A stretch of DNA of 64,000 nucleotides. Source: Pseudacidovorax sp. Its GTDB lineage: Bacteria; Pseudomonadota; Gammaproteobacteria; Burkholderiales; Burkholderiaceae_C. Shown here piece by piece: positions 15,873 to 25,147 of the stretch; position 1 is the first letter of the stretch; each line of letters starts with the position of its first letter. The position numbers and the translations under genes are program-made. The notes under the pieces are model-generated. The model saw only the letters and a program-made list of their open reading frames with translations, was not told the DNA's origin and ran no database searches. Location of the stretch: assembly GCF_017991995.1 (NCBI RefSeq), contig NZ_JAGOPN010000009.1:124001-188000 (forward strand). Reading direction: 5' to 3'.

Positions 15873-17099
15873 TCAGGCTTTGATGACGTACTGCTGGTTG
15901 TCTTTCGGGTTCTTCTGGAGGTTGCACACCGCGCTGGTGTCCACCGGCGGCTGCTGCTGGAAGGTCTCGACGATGTTCAGCTGCTTGTTGCGCACCTCGG
16001 CGATGCTCACGTTCAGCACGCAGTGGTGGGTCTGGGCATCGACCGTGACCTTGCCGCTCGGCCCGTCGATGCTGATGCCGCTCTCCAGCGCGGTGATCAT
16101 CTTCTCGCGGTCGATGGAGCCGGCCTTCTTCACCGCCTCGGCCCAGAGCTTGAAGCCCTGGTAGGTGCCCATGGCCAGCTCGGTGATGTTGGGATAGTCG
16201 CTGCCGAAGCGCTTGTAGAAGCGCTCCTTGAAGCCCTTGTTCTGCGGCGTGTCGAGGTTCTGGAAGTAGTTGTACGAGACCAGGAAGCCGTCGGTCTCCG
16301 CGGGCGAGAGCACGATGTGCTCGTTGCCGCCGGCGAAGGTGGTCGAGGCCAGCGGGATCTTCTTGGTCAGGCCGGCCGCCGCCCACTGGCGGTAGAAGGA
16401 GATGTGCGCGCCACCCACCAGGGCCGAGACGATCATGTCGGGCTTGGCGGCCTCGATCTTCGAGATGGTCGGGCCGAAGTTCGTCACATCCAGCGGGAAG
16501 AAGTCGATGGAGGCGACCGAGCCGCCGTTGTCCTGCACGAACTTCTTGACCCACTGCGAGGTGATCTGGCCATAGTTGTAGTCGGCCGCCACCACGTAGA
16601 CCTTCTTGCCCCACTTCTTCATGGCGTAGGGGATGAGCTTGGCCACCGTCTGGCCGGGCGTGACGCCGGTGCAGAAGGTGTTGCGGTCGCACACGCCCCC
16701 TTCGTACTGCGTGTTGTAGAAGTAGAGCGTCTTGTTGCGGGTGAGCACCGGCCGGATCACCTCGCGCGAGGCGGAGGTGATGCCGCCCATCACCACCGTG
16801 GACTTGTCGCGCAGGGCCGACTGCTGCGCGAACTGCGCATACAGCTGCATGTTGGACTGCGGGTCGTAGGTGACCAGCTTGATCTTCTTGCCGAGCAGGC
16901 CGCCGGCCGCGTTCTGCTCCTCCACTGCCAGCGTCATGCAGTCCGCCATGGGCTTGCCGTAGATGTCGAGGCCGCCCGACATGTCGATGATGCTGCCGAC
17001 GACGATCTCGTCGGCCGCCATCGCGGCCATGGGCAGCAGCGGCAGCGCCGTGCCGGCCAGGGCGGTGGCAGAGCCTTGAAGGAAGGATCGACGATCCAT
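15873..17099 (-). CDS. ABC amide/urea-type substrate-binding protein, UrtA/FmdD-like
   Basis: A 408-residue periplasmic protein with Tat-like signal MDRRSFLQGSATALAGTALP ending MAAMAA. The type I periplasmic-binding fold begins IVVGSIIDMSGGLDIYGKPM; later YYNTQYEGG-like and YVVAADYNYGQITSQWVKKF segments are typical of UrtA/FmdD/AmiC-related binders. ATG 17099 follows GAGGAG. It lies between an amidase and the permease genes, so the ligand is most likely a short-chain or aromatic amide, or urea. The 115 bp between the amidase and this gene contain a GC-rich imperfect hairpin (~17175-17208) and no gene. Confidence 0.87.
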   Translation of the reverse strand: MDRRSFLQGSATALAGTALPLLPMAAMAADEIVVGSIIDMSGGLDIYGKPMADCMTLAVEEQNAAGGLLGKKIKLVTYDPQSNMQLYAQFAQQSALRDKSTVVMGGITSASREVIRPVLTRNKTLYFYNTQYEGGVCDRNTFCTGVTPGQTVAKLIPYAMKKWGKKVYVVAADYNYGQITSQWVKKFVQDNGGSVASIDFFPLDVTNFGPTISKIEAAKPDMIVSALVGGAHISFYRQWAAAGLTKKIPLASTTFAGGNEHIVLSPAETDGFLVSYNYFQNLDTPQNKGFKERFYKRFGSDYPNITELAMGTYQGFKLWAEAVKKAGSIDREKMITALESGISIDGPSGKVTVDAQTHHCVLNVSIAEVRNKQLNIVETFQQQPPVDTSAVCNLQKNPKDNQQYVIKA

Positions 17100-17214
17100 G
17101 GGAACACTCCTCGTTGATCTGACGGACGCAGCCCGTCGTTGTGTGTGAAAGGGATGAAGGAACGGGAACGCGGGGCTCCGGGGCGGGCGCAGCGCGCCGC
17201 CCGGGTCGGATGGC

Positions 17215-18732
17215 TCAGAGGCTCTTCCAGTCGCCGGCCTGCTCGAAGGCATAGGCGGCGCGGTAGATGGTCTCTTCGTCGTAGTTGCGGCCGACGAGCA
17301 TCATTCCGACAGGCAGGCCGTCGACCAGGCCGCAGGGAATGCTCATGGCGGGGTGCCCCGTGACGTCGAAGGGGCAGGTGTTGGGCAGCACCTCGAAGGC
17401 GCGCGTGATCACTTCTTCCAGCGACGCGCCCGGCTTCGGGATGGGCGTGGCCGTGATCGGCAGCGTCGGCATCAGCAGCAGGTCGAAGTCCGACAGGGCG
17501 GCGTCGTAGGCCGCCGTCAGCTTGCGCGCGAGGTTCTGCGCCTTGGCATAGAAATGGCCGCGGTAGTTCTGGATGAAGTATTCGCCCAGCACCATGGTGA
17601 TCTTGAGCGTGTCGGACAGCTCGTCGGCGCGTTGCTTCCAGCCGGCATGGAAGTCCACCAGGCTGGTCACGTACAGGCCCTTCCAGTTGAAGCCGTGGCC
17701 GTTGTCCTTCATCATCTGCTGCGTCGCCCCTTCGGCGGCGATGGGCAGCCAGATGGCCGGGCCCAGTGCGTGCATCGGCACCGACACCTCGCTCACGGTG
17801 GCCCCCAGACGCGTGAACACCTCGGCGGCGTTGCGCACCTTCTCATTGACCGCCGCGTCCGACTGCGGCCAACCGAAACCTTCGGTCACGATGCCGATGC
17901 GCAAGCCCTGCACGCCCGTCTTCATCAGTTCGCTGTAGGGCTTCGAGCCCTGGCCCGCATGCTGGCGCGGGTCCAGGCCGTCCGGCCCCGCCAGCGCTTC
18001 GAGCATCAGCGCGTTGTCGGTCACGTTCGCCGTCATCGGTCCGGTGTGATCGATGGTCAGCTCGATGGGCATGACGCCGGTGTAGGGCACCAGGCCATGC
18101 GTGGCCTTCATGCCGTAGATGCCGCAGTAGGAGGCCGGCATGCGGATGGAGCCGCCCTGATCGCCGCCGATGGCCATGTCGACCTCGCCGGCCGCAACCA
18201 GCGCAGCGCTGCCCGAGGACGAACCGCCCGCCGAATAGCCCATGCGCCAGGGGTTGTGCACCGGCGAGGGCGAGCTGGTGTGCGAGCCGCCCGAGAAGCA
18301 GAAGTACTCGCACTTGGCCTTGCCCACGATGGTGGCGCCGGCATCCAGCAGCCGCGTGACGACGGTGGCGTCGACGTTGGGCACATAGCCCTCCAGCGTG
18401 GAGGCGCCGTTCATCATGGGCACGCCGGCCAGGCAGACGTTGTCTTTCAGCACCACCGTCTTGCCGGCGAGCTTGCCGCCGGGCTTCCCCTGGATGGTGG
18501 TCTTCACGTACCAGGCACCGTACTGGTTCTCCTCACCCGCGGGGAAGTAGCCGGGCGTGCGGGCATAGGTGACAGCCGGCTGGTAGTCGGGCATCGCATC
18601 CACGGCGTCGTAGGCATCGAAGTTGGACTGCAGCAGCGCGTTGTAGCTGGCGGCCTGGGAATCGGAGAGATGGATGCCGAGGCTGAGTGCGACGTCCTGC
18701 AGCTGCTCGACGGTGGGGCGCTTGATGGCCAT
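17215..18732 (-). CDS. Rhodococcus-type enantioselective amidase (AS family)
   Basis: A 505-residue amidase. With the start at 18732 (GGAG seven bases upstream), the catalytic residues fall at Lys96 (VVLKDN), Ser171 (GGSSSGSA) and Ser195 (GGDQGGSIRMPASYCG), the same numbers I know for the nitrile-pathway amidase of Rhodococcus sp. N-771. The N-terminal helical extension (~1-70) and the C-terminal VLPNTCPFDVTGHPAMSIP also fit that subgroup. It probably converts amides to acids and ammonia in the cytoplasm. No nitrile hydratase is in the window, so the amide is likely imported by the adjacent ABC system. Confidence 0.9.
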   Translation of the reverse strand: MAIKRPTVEQLQDVALSLGIHLSDSQAASYNALLQSNFDAYDAVDAMPDYQPAVTYARTPGYFPAGEENQYGAWYVKTTIQGKPGGKLAGKTVVLKDNVCLAGVPMMNGASTLEGYVPNVDATVVTRLLDAGATIVGKAKCEYFCFSGGSHTSSPSPVHNPWRMGYSAGGSSSGSAALVAAGEVDMAIGGDQGGSIRMPASYCGIYGMKATHGLVPYTGVMPIELTIDHTGPMTANVTDNALMLEALAGPDGLDPRQHAGQGSKPYSELMKTGVQGLRIGIVTEGFGWPQSDAAVNEKVRNAAEVFTRLGATVSEVSVPMHALGPAIWLPIAAEGATQQMMKDNGHGFNWKGLYVTSLVDFHAGWKQRADELSDTLKITMVLGEYFIQNYRGHFYAKAQNLARKLTAAYDAALSDFDLLLMPTLPITATPIPKPGASLEEVITRAFEVLPNTCPFDVTGHPAMSIPCGLVDGLPVGMMLVGRNYDEETIYRAAYAFEQAGDWKSL

Positions 18733-18802
18733 GAAGGGACTCCGTGTCACGAGGGAAGAAGAGGTGCCCGAAGCAGACGGACACCCTGCGTTTCACGGAT
18801 CG

Positions 18803-18855
18803 ATTCTGTGAACTTATATTTTCCTGGTCAAGCTTTTTGTTTGCTTTGGAAAATA
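18803..18855 (-). promoter_or_regulatory. candidate promoter and operator upstream of the amidase gene
   Basis: An AT-rich island in GC-rich DNA. A perfect inverted repeat, TATTTTCC (18817-18824) and GGAAAATA (18848-18855), spans 23 bp. On the minus strand TTGACC (18831-18826) and CAGAAT (18808-18803) are 17 bp apart, so the left arm of the repeat lies between the boxes and the loop holds the -35. This suggests regulated initiation of the amidase/ABC genes separately from the AmiC-like gene 21 bp upstream. Confidence 0.45.
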
Positions 18856-18875
18856 AAGGCGGTGCCGAAGCCGAG

Positions 18876-19988
18876 TCAGAGTCGTGTCAGTACGCGGAAG
18901 GCATTGCCCTCGGCGCGCGCGAGATAGATGGGCACACCGCTCGGTTCGCCGGCCTCGAAGGCGGCGTCGCGGGCGCTGCGGTAGGCGATGGTGCCGACGC
19001 TGGTGGGGCGGCTGCGGCCGGTGCATTCGCCGCGGTCGAGCAGCGCGGCCAGGAAGTGCATGCCCTCGTAGGTGGACTGGCCATGGGTGCTCAGCGTGGG
19101 CGCGCGCTCGCCGAAGTGGGCGCGGTAGCGCGCCTTGAACGCCAGGTTGGCGTCGGTGTCCAGCGTGGCGAAGTAGCCGCAGGCGGCATAGAACTCCTCG
19201 GCGTTGTCGGCGCCGAAGCCCAGCAGCTCGTTCTCGCCGGCGCCGCAGGTCAGGCGCAGCATGTGGCGGTGCAGGCCTGCGCGGCCGAATGCGCGGTTGA
19301 ACTCGATGGAATCCTGACCCACCAGCGACACCAGCACCGCGTCGGCCCGGGCCTTGCGCACGGCCTCCAGCACAGCCGAGAAGTCGGTCGTCTCGAAGGG
19401 CACGTAGCTTTCGCCCACCAGTTCGGCCCCGGTCTCGGCGATGCAGGTGCGCGCGATGCGATGCGACATGCGCGGCCAGACATAGTCGTTGCCCACCGCA
19501 TACCAGCGCCGCGGGCGCTTGCGCTCGCCCAGCCAGCGGATGGCCGGCCGCAGCTGCCGCTCGGCGGTCTCGCCGATGGCGAAGACGCCGGGGCTGGCCT
19601 CGCCGCCCTCATACAGCGGCGTGTAGACGATGGGAATGCGCCCGCCCACGGCGCGCAGGATGCGGTGGCGCACGGCACTGGTGTGCATGCCGACGATGGC
19701 ATCGATGTCGCCGGCCTGCACCAGCTCCGTCAGCGTGGCCTCGATGTCGGCCGCGTCGTCCGCGGCGTTCACCGTCAGCAGCCGGCAGGCCCGGCCGCCC
19801 AGCCCCGCCTCCCGGTTGAGTTCGGAGACGGCCAGCTTGGCACAGGCCAGCGCCGACGGCGCCCAGATGCCCGCGAAGCCGCCGAGCGGCACGCACAGCG
19901 CGATGTTGAGTTCATGGCTCGCGAGCAGCGGGCGCTGCAGCCGACCGGCGGGCAGGCGCGGCGTGGCGGGTCCTGAGGATGGGAACAT
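18876..19988 (-). CDS. AmiC-like cytoplasmic amide sensor (periplasmic-binding-protein fold)
   Basis: A 370-residue protein of the UrtA/AmiC fold (LNIALCVPLGGFAGIWAPSA, VNAADDAADIEATLTEL, IPIVYTPLYEGGEASPGVFA, YAVGNDYVWPRM) with no signal peptide: the N-terminus FPSSGPATPRLPAGRLQRPL is not hydrophobic. Pseudomonas AmiC has the same build and acts as a cytoplasmic amide sensor that restrains the antiterminator AmiR. No ANTAR-domain AmiR gene is in the window. ATG 19988 follows GGAG. It heads the amidase operon, divergent from a MarR gene, and probably senses the amide inducer. Confidence 0.75.
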   Translation of the reverse strand: MFPSSGPATPRLPAGRLQRPLLASHELNIALCVPLGGFAGIWAPSALACAKLAVSELNREAGLGGRACRLLTVNAADDAADIEATLTELVQAGDIDAIVGMHTSAVRHRILRAVGGRIPIVYTPLYEGGEASPGVFAIGETAERQLRPAIRWLGERKRPRRWYAVGNDYVWPRMSHRIARTCIAETGAELVGESYVPFETTDFSAVLEAVRKARADAVLVSLVGQDSIEFNRAFGRAGLHRHMLRLTCGAGENELLGFGADNAEEFYAACGYFATLDTDANLAFKARYRAHFGERAPTLSTHGQSTYEGMHFLAALLDRGECTGRSRPTSVGTIAYRSARDAAFEAGEPSGVPIYLARAEGNAFRVLTRL

Positions 19989-20119
19989 CGAGAACTCCGG
20001 GACAGTGCACCAAGTTGGCAACAGAAGGGACAGCGTCGCAAAAACTGCGCCAATGCTTTCCAAGGCAAGGGTTGCGCGCTACCATCGGAAACCCTTCCCC
20101 CCACGCGCCGACGTGAGCC

Positions 20120-20554
20120 ATGCCTGAGAAAGACATATCGCAGTACCTGGCCTATCTGCTGGCCTCCGCCAACCGGCGCATGCGCATCGGCCTGGCGCAA
20201 TCGATCGCCGCGGAAGAGGTGACCGAGGAGCACTGGCGCATCCTGCAGGTGCTCGCCGACGAGCAGGGCCGCTCGATGGGCGACCTGGCCGAGGCGGTGC
20301 TGCTCAACCACCCCGCGCTGACCAAGAACATCGACAAGCTGGTTGCCCGCGGCCTCGTCCAGCGCGCGGCCGATCCGGCCGACAGCCGGCGCGTGCTGGT
20401 CTACATCAGCGACCTCGGCCTGGAGACGGTCGCCCGCCTGCGCAAGAGCGTGGATGCCCATCACAGCCAGATCGAAGAGGCGCTGGGCCCCCGCAAGACG
20501 AGCCAGCTCAAGAAGCTGCTCGAATCCTTCATCGACGAGACCGAGCCGCACTGA
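20120..20554 (+). CDS. MarR-family transcriptional regulator
   Basis: A 144-residue winged-helix repressor: VTEEHWRILQVLADEQGRSM, then LAEAVLLNHPALTKNIDKLV (recognition helix) and the wing RAADPADSRRVLVYISDLG. It starts 131 bp from the divergent AmiC-like gene, so it is a good candidate regulator of the amide operon. The ligand is unknown. Confidence 0.87.
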   Translation: MPEKDISQYLAYLLASANRRMRIGLAQSIAAEEVTEEHWRILQVLADEQGRSMGDLAEAVLLNHPALTKNIDKLVARGLVQRAADPADSRRVLVYISDLGLETVARLRKSVDAHHSQIEEALGPRKTSQLKKLLESFIDETEPH

Positions 20555-20614
20555 GGCACGCATCGCGCCGCGGCCTGATTCCGCCGCCGGTGGCGCGGCG
20601 TCCGCGGGTCCGCC

Positions 20615-20632
20615 GCTATACCAAGGTATAGC
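20615..20632. promoter_or_regulatory. perfect inverted repeat, probable operator
   Basis: GCTATACC-AA-GGTATAGC: 8-bp arms with a 2-bp centre, AT-rich inside very GC-rich DNA, 279 bp before the efflux adaptor gene and 60 bp after the MarR stop. It resembles a dimeric repressor or MerR-type operator; which protein binds is unknown. Confidence 0.5.
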
Positions 20633-20839
20633 CGCGCCATCCTTCCCGCATCCCTGACCGACCGAATGCGCGCTGGCTCCTGCGGCGCGTCACGGCGACC
20701 ATTGCCGCATCGGCCCGGCCATGGCGGCAGCACGACAGCGGCACGCACCCGCCGCCGTTGACGCACGACCCGCCCTGCCGATGCGGCGACGCCCTGCCGG
20801 GCGCGTCCGGCTGACATCCATCTGACCCGACCCTGGCGA

Positions 20840-20862
20840 CGCCCGCTGCCGAGCAGCGGGCG
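20840..20862 (+). promoter_or_regulatory. stem-loop in the efflux-operon leader
   Basis: CGCCCGCTGC-CGA-GCAGCGGGCG gives 10 perfect base pairs with a 3-nt loop, 48 bp before the adaptor start. There is no T-run, so it could be an attenuator, an mRNA-stabilising stem or a DNA-level site. Confidence 0.4.
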
Positions 20863-20910
20863 ATGGCCGCGCCACGTCCGTCGTTCTCTCACACCGCCCG
20901 GAAGACGCCC

Positions 20911-22038
20911 ATGAAGCCGATCCCCGCCCTCGCCCTTCTGCTGTGCCTGGCCACGCTCGCCAGCTGCGATGCCGGCCGCTCCGCACCCACCGCCCAAATT
21001 CAGGCCACGCCCTCCGATGGGGCGCGCCAGCACCAGAACACCCTCATCCGCGTGCCCGAAGGCTCCGCCCTGCGGCAGGCTCTGGTCGTGGCGGCCGTGG
21101 CGCCGCAGCCCTTTGCCCCCACGCTCGAAGCCCCCGGCACCATCGAGGCCGCACCCGAGCGCCTGGTGAAGATGGTGCCGCCGCTGGCCGGCCGCATCGT
21201 GCGGCTGCATCACCAGCTGGGCGATGCGGTGAAGGCAGGCGATCCGCTGGTCACGCTGGATTCGCCCGACCTGGGCGCCGCCTATCGGGACGACGCCAAG
21301 GCCCAGGCCGCCCTGCTGCAGGCCCGCCAGGATTTCGAGCGCCAGCAGACGTTGAACCAGGCCGACATCGCCGCCGCCAAGGACCTGCAGGCCGCCCGCC
21401 AGACACTCGTCGCCGCCGAGAGCGACGCCCGCGCCGCGCGGGAGCGGCTGGCTCAACTGGGCGCGCCGGTGGATGCCGCATCGCGCCGCGAGTACGTGCT
21501 GCGCGCCCCCATCGCCGGCCGCGTGGTCGACATGAGCGGAGCCCTGGGCGGCTACTGGAACGACACCACGGCCTCACTGATGACCGTGGCCGACCTCTCC
21601 ACCGTCTGGCTGGCGGCGAGCGTGCCCGAGAAGGACATCGCCGCCCTGTCGGTGGGCCAGGCGGTGCACATCGCGCTCGATGCCTATCCCGGCCGCAGCT
21701 TCGAAGGCAAGGCGCGCTACATCGGCGACCTGGTCGATCCCGACACCCGCACCGTGCGCGTGCGCGTGGCCATCGACAACCGCGAGCGGCTGTTCAAGCC
21801 CGGCATGTATGCGCATGCCACGCTGGAAGGGCCCGCGCAGCCGGCGCTGCTGATCCCGGCGACCGCCGTGCTGCAGAGCGGGCTGGCCACGCGCGTCTTC
21901 GTCGAGCAGGCGCCCTTCCAGTACGAATCGCGTCTGGTGGTGCTGGGCCGCTCGTCCGACGACAAGGTGGAAGTCATTTCGGGCCTGAAGGCCGGGGAGC
22001 GCATCGTGGTGCAGGGCGGAGTGCTGCTCAATGATTGA
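20911..22038 (+). CDS. RND efflux periplasmic adaptor, CzcB/CusB-like lipoprotein
   Basis: A 375-residue membrane-fusion protein with lipoprotein signal (ALALLLCLATLASC, Cys ~19). The order is beta-barrel and lipoyl halves around a helical hairpin: VPPLAGRIVRLHHQLGDAVK (~90-109), coiled coil ~125-180 (KAQAALLQARQDFERQQTL), second lipoyl half YVLRAPIAGRVVDMSGALGG, then AIDNRERLFKPGMYAHATLE. It lacks obvious Met- or His-rich metal sites at its ends. It couples the inner-membrane pump to the outer-membrane factor. The pump gene overlaps it by 8 bp. Confidence 0.87.
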   Translation: MKPIPALALLLCLATLASCDAGRSAPTAQIQATPSDGARQHQNTLIRVPEGSALRQALVVAAVAPQPFAPTLEAPGTIEAAPERLVKMVPPLAGRIVRLHHQLGDAVKAGDPLVTLDSPDLGAAYRDDAKAQAALLQARQDFERQQTLNQADIAAAKDLQAARQTLVAAESDARAARERLAQLGAPVDAASRREYVLRAPIAGRVVDMSGALGGYWNDTTASLMTVADLSTVWLAASVPEKDIAALSVGQAVHIALDAYPGRSFEGKARYIGDLVDPDTRTVRVRVAIDNRERLFKPGMYAHATLEGPAQPALLIPATAVLQSGLATRVFVEQAPFQYESRLVVLGRSSDDKVEVISGLKAGERIVVQGGVLLND

Positions 22039-25000
22039 GAAGCTCGTCGCCCTCGCCTTCCAGCGGCGCGGCATCGCCTGGCTGCTGTTTGTCTTCGTGG
22101 CGCTCTACGGCTACTGGAGCTGGAAGCAGCTGCCCATCGAGGCCTATCCCGACATCGCCGACGTCAGCTCGCAGATCGTCACGCAGGTGCCCGGCCTGGG
22201 CGCGGAGGAGGTGGAGCAGCAGATCACCGTGCCGCTGGAGCGCGCGCTGCTCGGCACGCCCGGCATGCACGTGCTGCGCTCGCGCAGCCTGTTCGCGCTG
22301 TCGCTGATCACCGTCGTCTTCGAGGACGGCACCGACGGCTACTTCGCCCGCCAGCGGCTGCAGGAGCGCATCAACGCGGTCACCCTGCCCTACGGCGCCT
22401 CGCCGGGGCTGGATGCCTACACCTCGCCCACCGGCGAGATCTACCGCTACACGCTCGAATCGAAGACGCGCAGCCTGCGCGAGCTGTCGGAGCTGCAGTT
22501 CTGGACCGTGATCCCCCGCCTGAAGAAAGCCACCGACGTGGTGGACGTGGCCAACTTCGGCGGCCTCACGACCCAGTTCATGCTGGAGCTGGAGCCCGAC
22601 AAGCTTCAGCAGTACGGCCTGTCGCTGCAGGACGTGAAGGATGCGCTCAACAACAACAACGCCACCGGCGGCGGCAGCATCGTCGACCGTGGCGAGCAGA
22701 GCTACGTGGTGCGCGGCGTGGGCCTGCTGCGCTCGCTGGACGACATGGGCAACGTGGTGGTCAAGACCAAGGCCGGCGTGCCCGTGCTGGTCAAGGACCT
22801 GGGCAGCCTGAGCTACGGCAACGTCGAGCGCCGCGGCGTGCTGGGCAAGGACGCCAACCCCGACACCATCGAAGGCATCGTGCTGCTGCTGAAGGACCGC
22901 AACCCCTCCACGGCCCTGGCCTCGGTGCACGAGGCGGTGCAGGAGCTCAACGAGCACATCCTGCCCAAAGACGTGAAGGTGGTGCCCTACCTGGACCGCA
23001 CCTCGCTGATCGAGGCCACGCTGCACACGGTCTCGTCCACGCTGATGGAGGGCATGGTGCTGGTGGCGGTGGTGCTGCTGCTCTTCCTGGGCAGCCCGCG
23101 CGCGGCAGCCATCGTGGCACTGACGATCCCGCTGGCGCTGCTGATCGCCTTCATCTTCATGCACCAGTTCCACATCCCGGCCAACCTGCTGTCGCTGGGT
23201 GCCATCGACTTCGGCATCCTGGTGGACGGCGCGGTGGTGCTGGTGGAGAACATCCTGCGCCGGCGCGAGGAGGCGGAAGGCCGGCCGCTTTCGGCCAGCG
23301 ACGCCATCGAGGCCACGCTGCAGGTGGCGCGGCCGATCTTCTTCGGCATGGTGGTGATCGTGTGCGCCTACCTGCCGCTCTTCGCCTTCCAGCGCATCGA
23401 ATACAAGCTCTTCTCGCCCATGGCCTATGCGGTGGGCGCGGCGCTGGCGGGCGCGCTGCTGGTGGCCCTCACGCTGATTCCAGGGCTGGCCTGGCTGGCG
23501 CTGCGCAAGCCGCGGCGCATCGTGCACAACCCGGTGCTCGAATGGCTGGCGGTGCGCTATGGGCGCTTCCTGGCCCACACGGTGGGCCGCGCGCGCGGCG
23601 TCCTCGTGGCCTGCGCCCTGTCGCTGGTGGCGCTGGTCGGCCTGTTTGCCACCACCGGTCACGACTTCCTGCCCTACCTGGACGAAGGCTCGCTGTGGCT
23701 GCAGGTGCAGATGCCGCCGGGCATCACCCTCGCCAAGGCCGCGGCCATGGCCGACGAGCTGCGCACGGCCACGCTGGCCTTCCCCGAGGTGTCGTACGTG
23801 GTCACGCAGACCGGCCGCAACGACGACGGCACCGACTACTGGACGCCCTCGCACATCGAGGCCAGCGTGGGGCTGCATCCGTACAGCGAATGGACATCGG
23901 GCCTCACCAAGCAGGAGCTGATCGACCGCATGGCGCAGCGCTTCGCGCAGATGCCCGGCTACACGGTGGGTTTCATGCAGCCCATGATCGACGGCGTGCA
24001 GGACAAGCTCTCGGGCGCCCACGGCGACCTCACGGTCAAGGTCTTCGGCGAGGACCTGGCGCAGATCCGCAATGTGGCCAACCGCGTGGCCCAAACGCTG
24101 CGTCGCGTGCCCGGCGCCGCCGACGTGGCAGTGGATGTGGAGCCGCCGCTGCCCAACCTCAAGATCGAGCTCGACCGGGCCGCCGCCGCGCGCCACGGCA
24201 TCAACGCCGCCGCGGTGGCCGACCTGATCGCCACCGGCGTGGGCGGCACGCCCATCGGCCGGCTCTACGTGGGCGAGAGGAGCTACGACATGACGGTGCG
24301 CTTTCCCGAGAAGGCCCGCGCCAGCGTCGATGCCATCGGCAACCTTACGCTGAAGTCGGCCACGGGCGAGCAGGTGCCGCTTTCCGCCGTGGCCAAGTTG
24401 AGCACCGTGGCCGGCGAAAGCGTCATCGTGCGCGAGATGGCCGAACGCAACATCATCGTGCGGCTGAATGTGCGCGGCCGCGACCTGGCGGGCTTCCTGA
24501 AGGACGCGCAGGCCGCCGTCGCCCACGACGTGACGCCCGCCGACACGCATGTTCAGCTGCGCTGGGGCGGCCAGTTCGAGAACCTGGAGCGGGCCCAGGC
24601 CCGCCTGGCGCTGATCCTGCCGATGACGCTGGGCCTGATGTTCCTGCTGCTCTTCGGCGCCTTCGGCAACCTGCGCCAACCGCTGCTGGTGCTGGCCGCG
24701 GTGCCGCTGGCCATGCTGGGCGGGCTGGCGGCGCTGCACCTGCGGGGCATGACGCTCAACGTGTCGAGTGCGGTGGGCTTCATCGCGCTCTTCGGCGTGG
24801 CGGTGCTCAACGGCGTGCTGATGCTGTCGCAGATCAACCGGCTGCGCACCGAAGAAGGCCGGTCACTGCGCGAGGCGGTGCTGGAAGGCGCCCGCAGCCG
24901 CATGCGGCCGGTGCTCACCACCGCCACCGTGGCCGCCCTGGGCCTCACCCCGGCCATGCTGGCCACGGGGCTGGGCAGCGACGTGCAGCGGCCGCTCGCC

Positions 25001-25147
25001 ACCGTGGTGGTGGGCGGGCTGGTCAGCGCGACGGTCCTGACGCTGGCGCTGCTGCCGGCGCTCTACCACCTGATCGAAGCGCGGCTGGAGCGGCGGCGTG
25101 CCTCGCCCGCCTCACATGACATCCCGACGCAGGAGGTCCAGCCGTGA
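22031..25147 (+). CDS. heavy-metal-efflux-type RND pump, CzcA/CusA family
   Basis: A 1038-residue inner-membrane antiporter with 12 predicted helices and two large periplasmic loops. N-terminal RRGIAWLLFVFVALYGYWSW is followed by LPIEAYPDIADVSSQIVTQV. The HME signature AIDFGILVDGAVVLVEN (~391-407) contains the proton-relay Asp of TM4. VSSAVGFIALFGVAVLNGV is the matching TM10 segment. The family exports divalent or monovalent metal ions by proton exchange; the ion is not readable here. It is flanked by its adaptor (8-bp overlap) and its outer-membrane factor (4-bp overlap). Confidence 0.9.
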   Translation: MIEKLVALAFQRRGIAWLLFVFVALYGYWSWKQLPIEAYPDIADVSSQIVTQVPGLGAEEVEQQITVPLERALLGTPGMHVLRSRSLFALSLITVVFEDGTDGYFARQRLQERINAVTLPYGASPGLDAYTSPTGEIYRYTLESKTRSLRELSELQFWTVIPRLKKATDVVDVANFGGLTTQFMLELEPDKLQQYGLSLQDVKDALNNNNATGGGSIVDRGEQSYVVRGVGLLRSLDDMGNVVVKTKAGVPVLVKDLGSLSYGNVERRGVLGKDANPDTIEGIVLLLKDRNPSTALASVHEAVQELNEHILPKDVKVVPYLDRTSLIEATLHTVSSTLMEGMVLVAVVLLLFLGSPRAAAIVALTIPLALLIAFIFMHQFHIPANLLSLGAIDFGILVDGAVVLVENILRRREEAEGRPLSASDAIEATLQVARPIFFGMVVIVCAYLPLFAFQRIEYKLFSPMAYAVGAALAGALLVALTLIPGLAWLALRKPRRIVHNPVLEWLAVRYGRFLAHTVGRARGVLVACALSLVALVGLFATTGHDFLPYLDEGSLWLQVQMPPGITLAKAAAMADELRTATLAFPEVSYVVTQTGRNDDGTDYWTPSHIEASVGLHPYSEWTSGLTKQELIDRMAQRFAQMPGYTVGFMQPMIDGVQDKLSGAHGDLTVKVFGEDLAQIRNVANRVAQTLRRVPGAADVAVDVEPPLPNLKIELDRAAAARHGINAAAVADLIATGVGGTPIGRLYVGERSYDMTVRFPEKARASVDAIGNLTLKSATGEQVPLSAVAKLSTVAGESVIVREMAERNIIVRLNVRGRDLAGFLKDAQAAVAHDVTPADTHVQLRWGGQFENLERAQARLALILPMTLGLMFLLLFGAFGNLRQPLLVLAAVPLAMLGGLAALHLRGMTLNVSSAVGFIALFGVAVLNGVLMLSQINRLRTEEGRSLREAVLEGARSRMRPVLTTATVAALGLTPAMLATGLGSDVQRPLATVVVGGLVSATVLTLALLPALYHLIEARLERRRASPASHDIPTQEVQP

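Larger units (their letters stand above)
20555..20910. other. 356-bp non-coding leader of the RND efflux operon
   Basis: No credible gene lies here. It contains the GCTATACC/GGTATAGC inverted repeat, two CTGAC elements 11 bp apart (CTGAC-ATCCAT-CTGAC, about 20810-20825) resembling a two-component regulator site, and a strong hairpin at 20840-20862. It probably holds the promoter and operator of the efflux genes. Confidence 0.5.

Noticed and set aside
22028-24739. 903-codon open frame antisense to the RND pump
   Set aside because: Composition is Gln/His/Arg-rich with no domain, a mirror of codon bias in GC-rich DNA; the sense frame is a clear RND pump.
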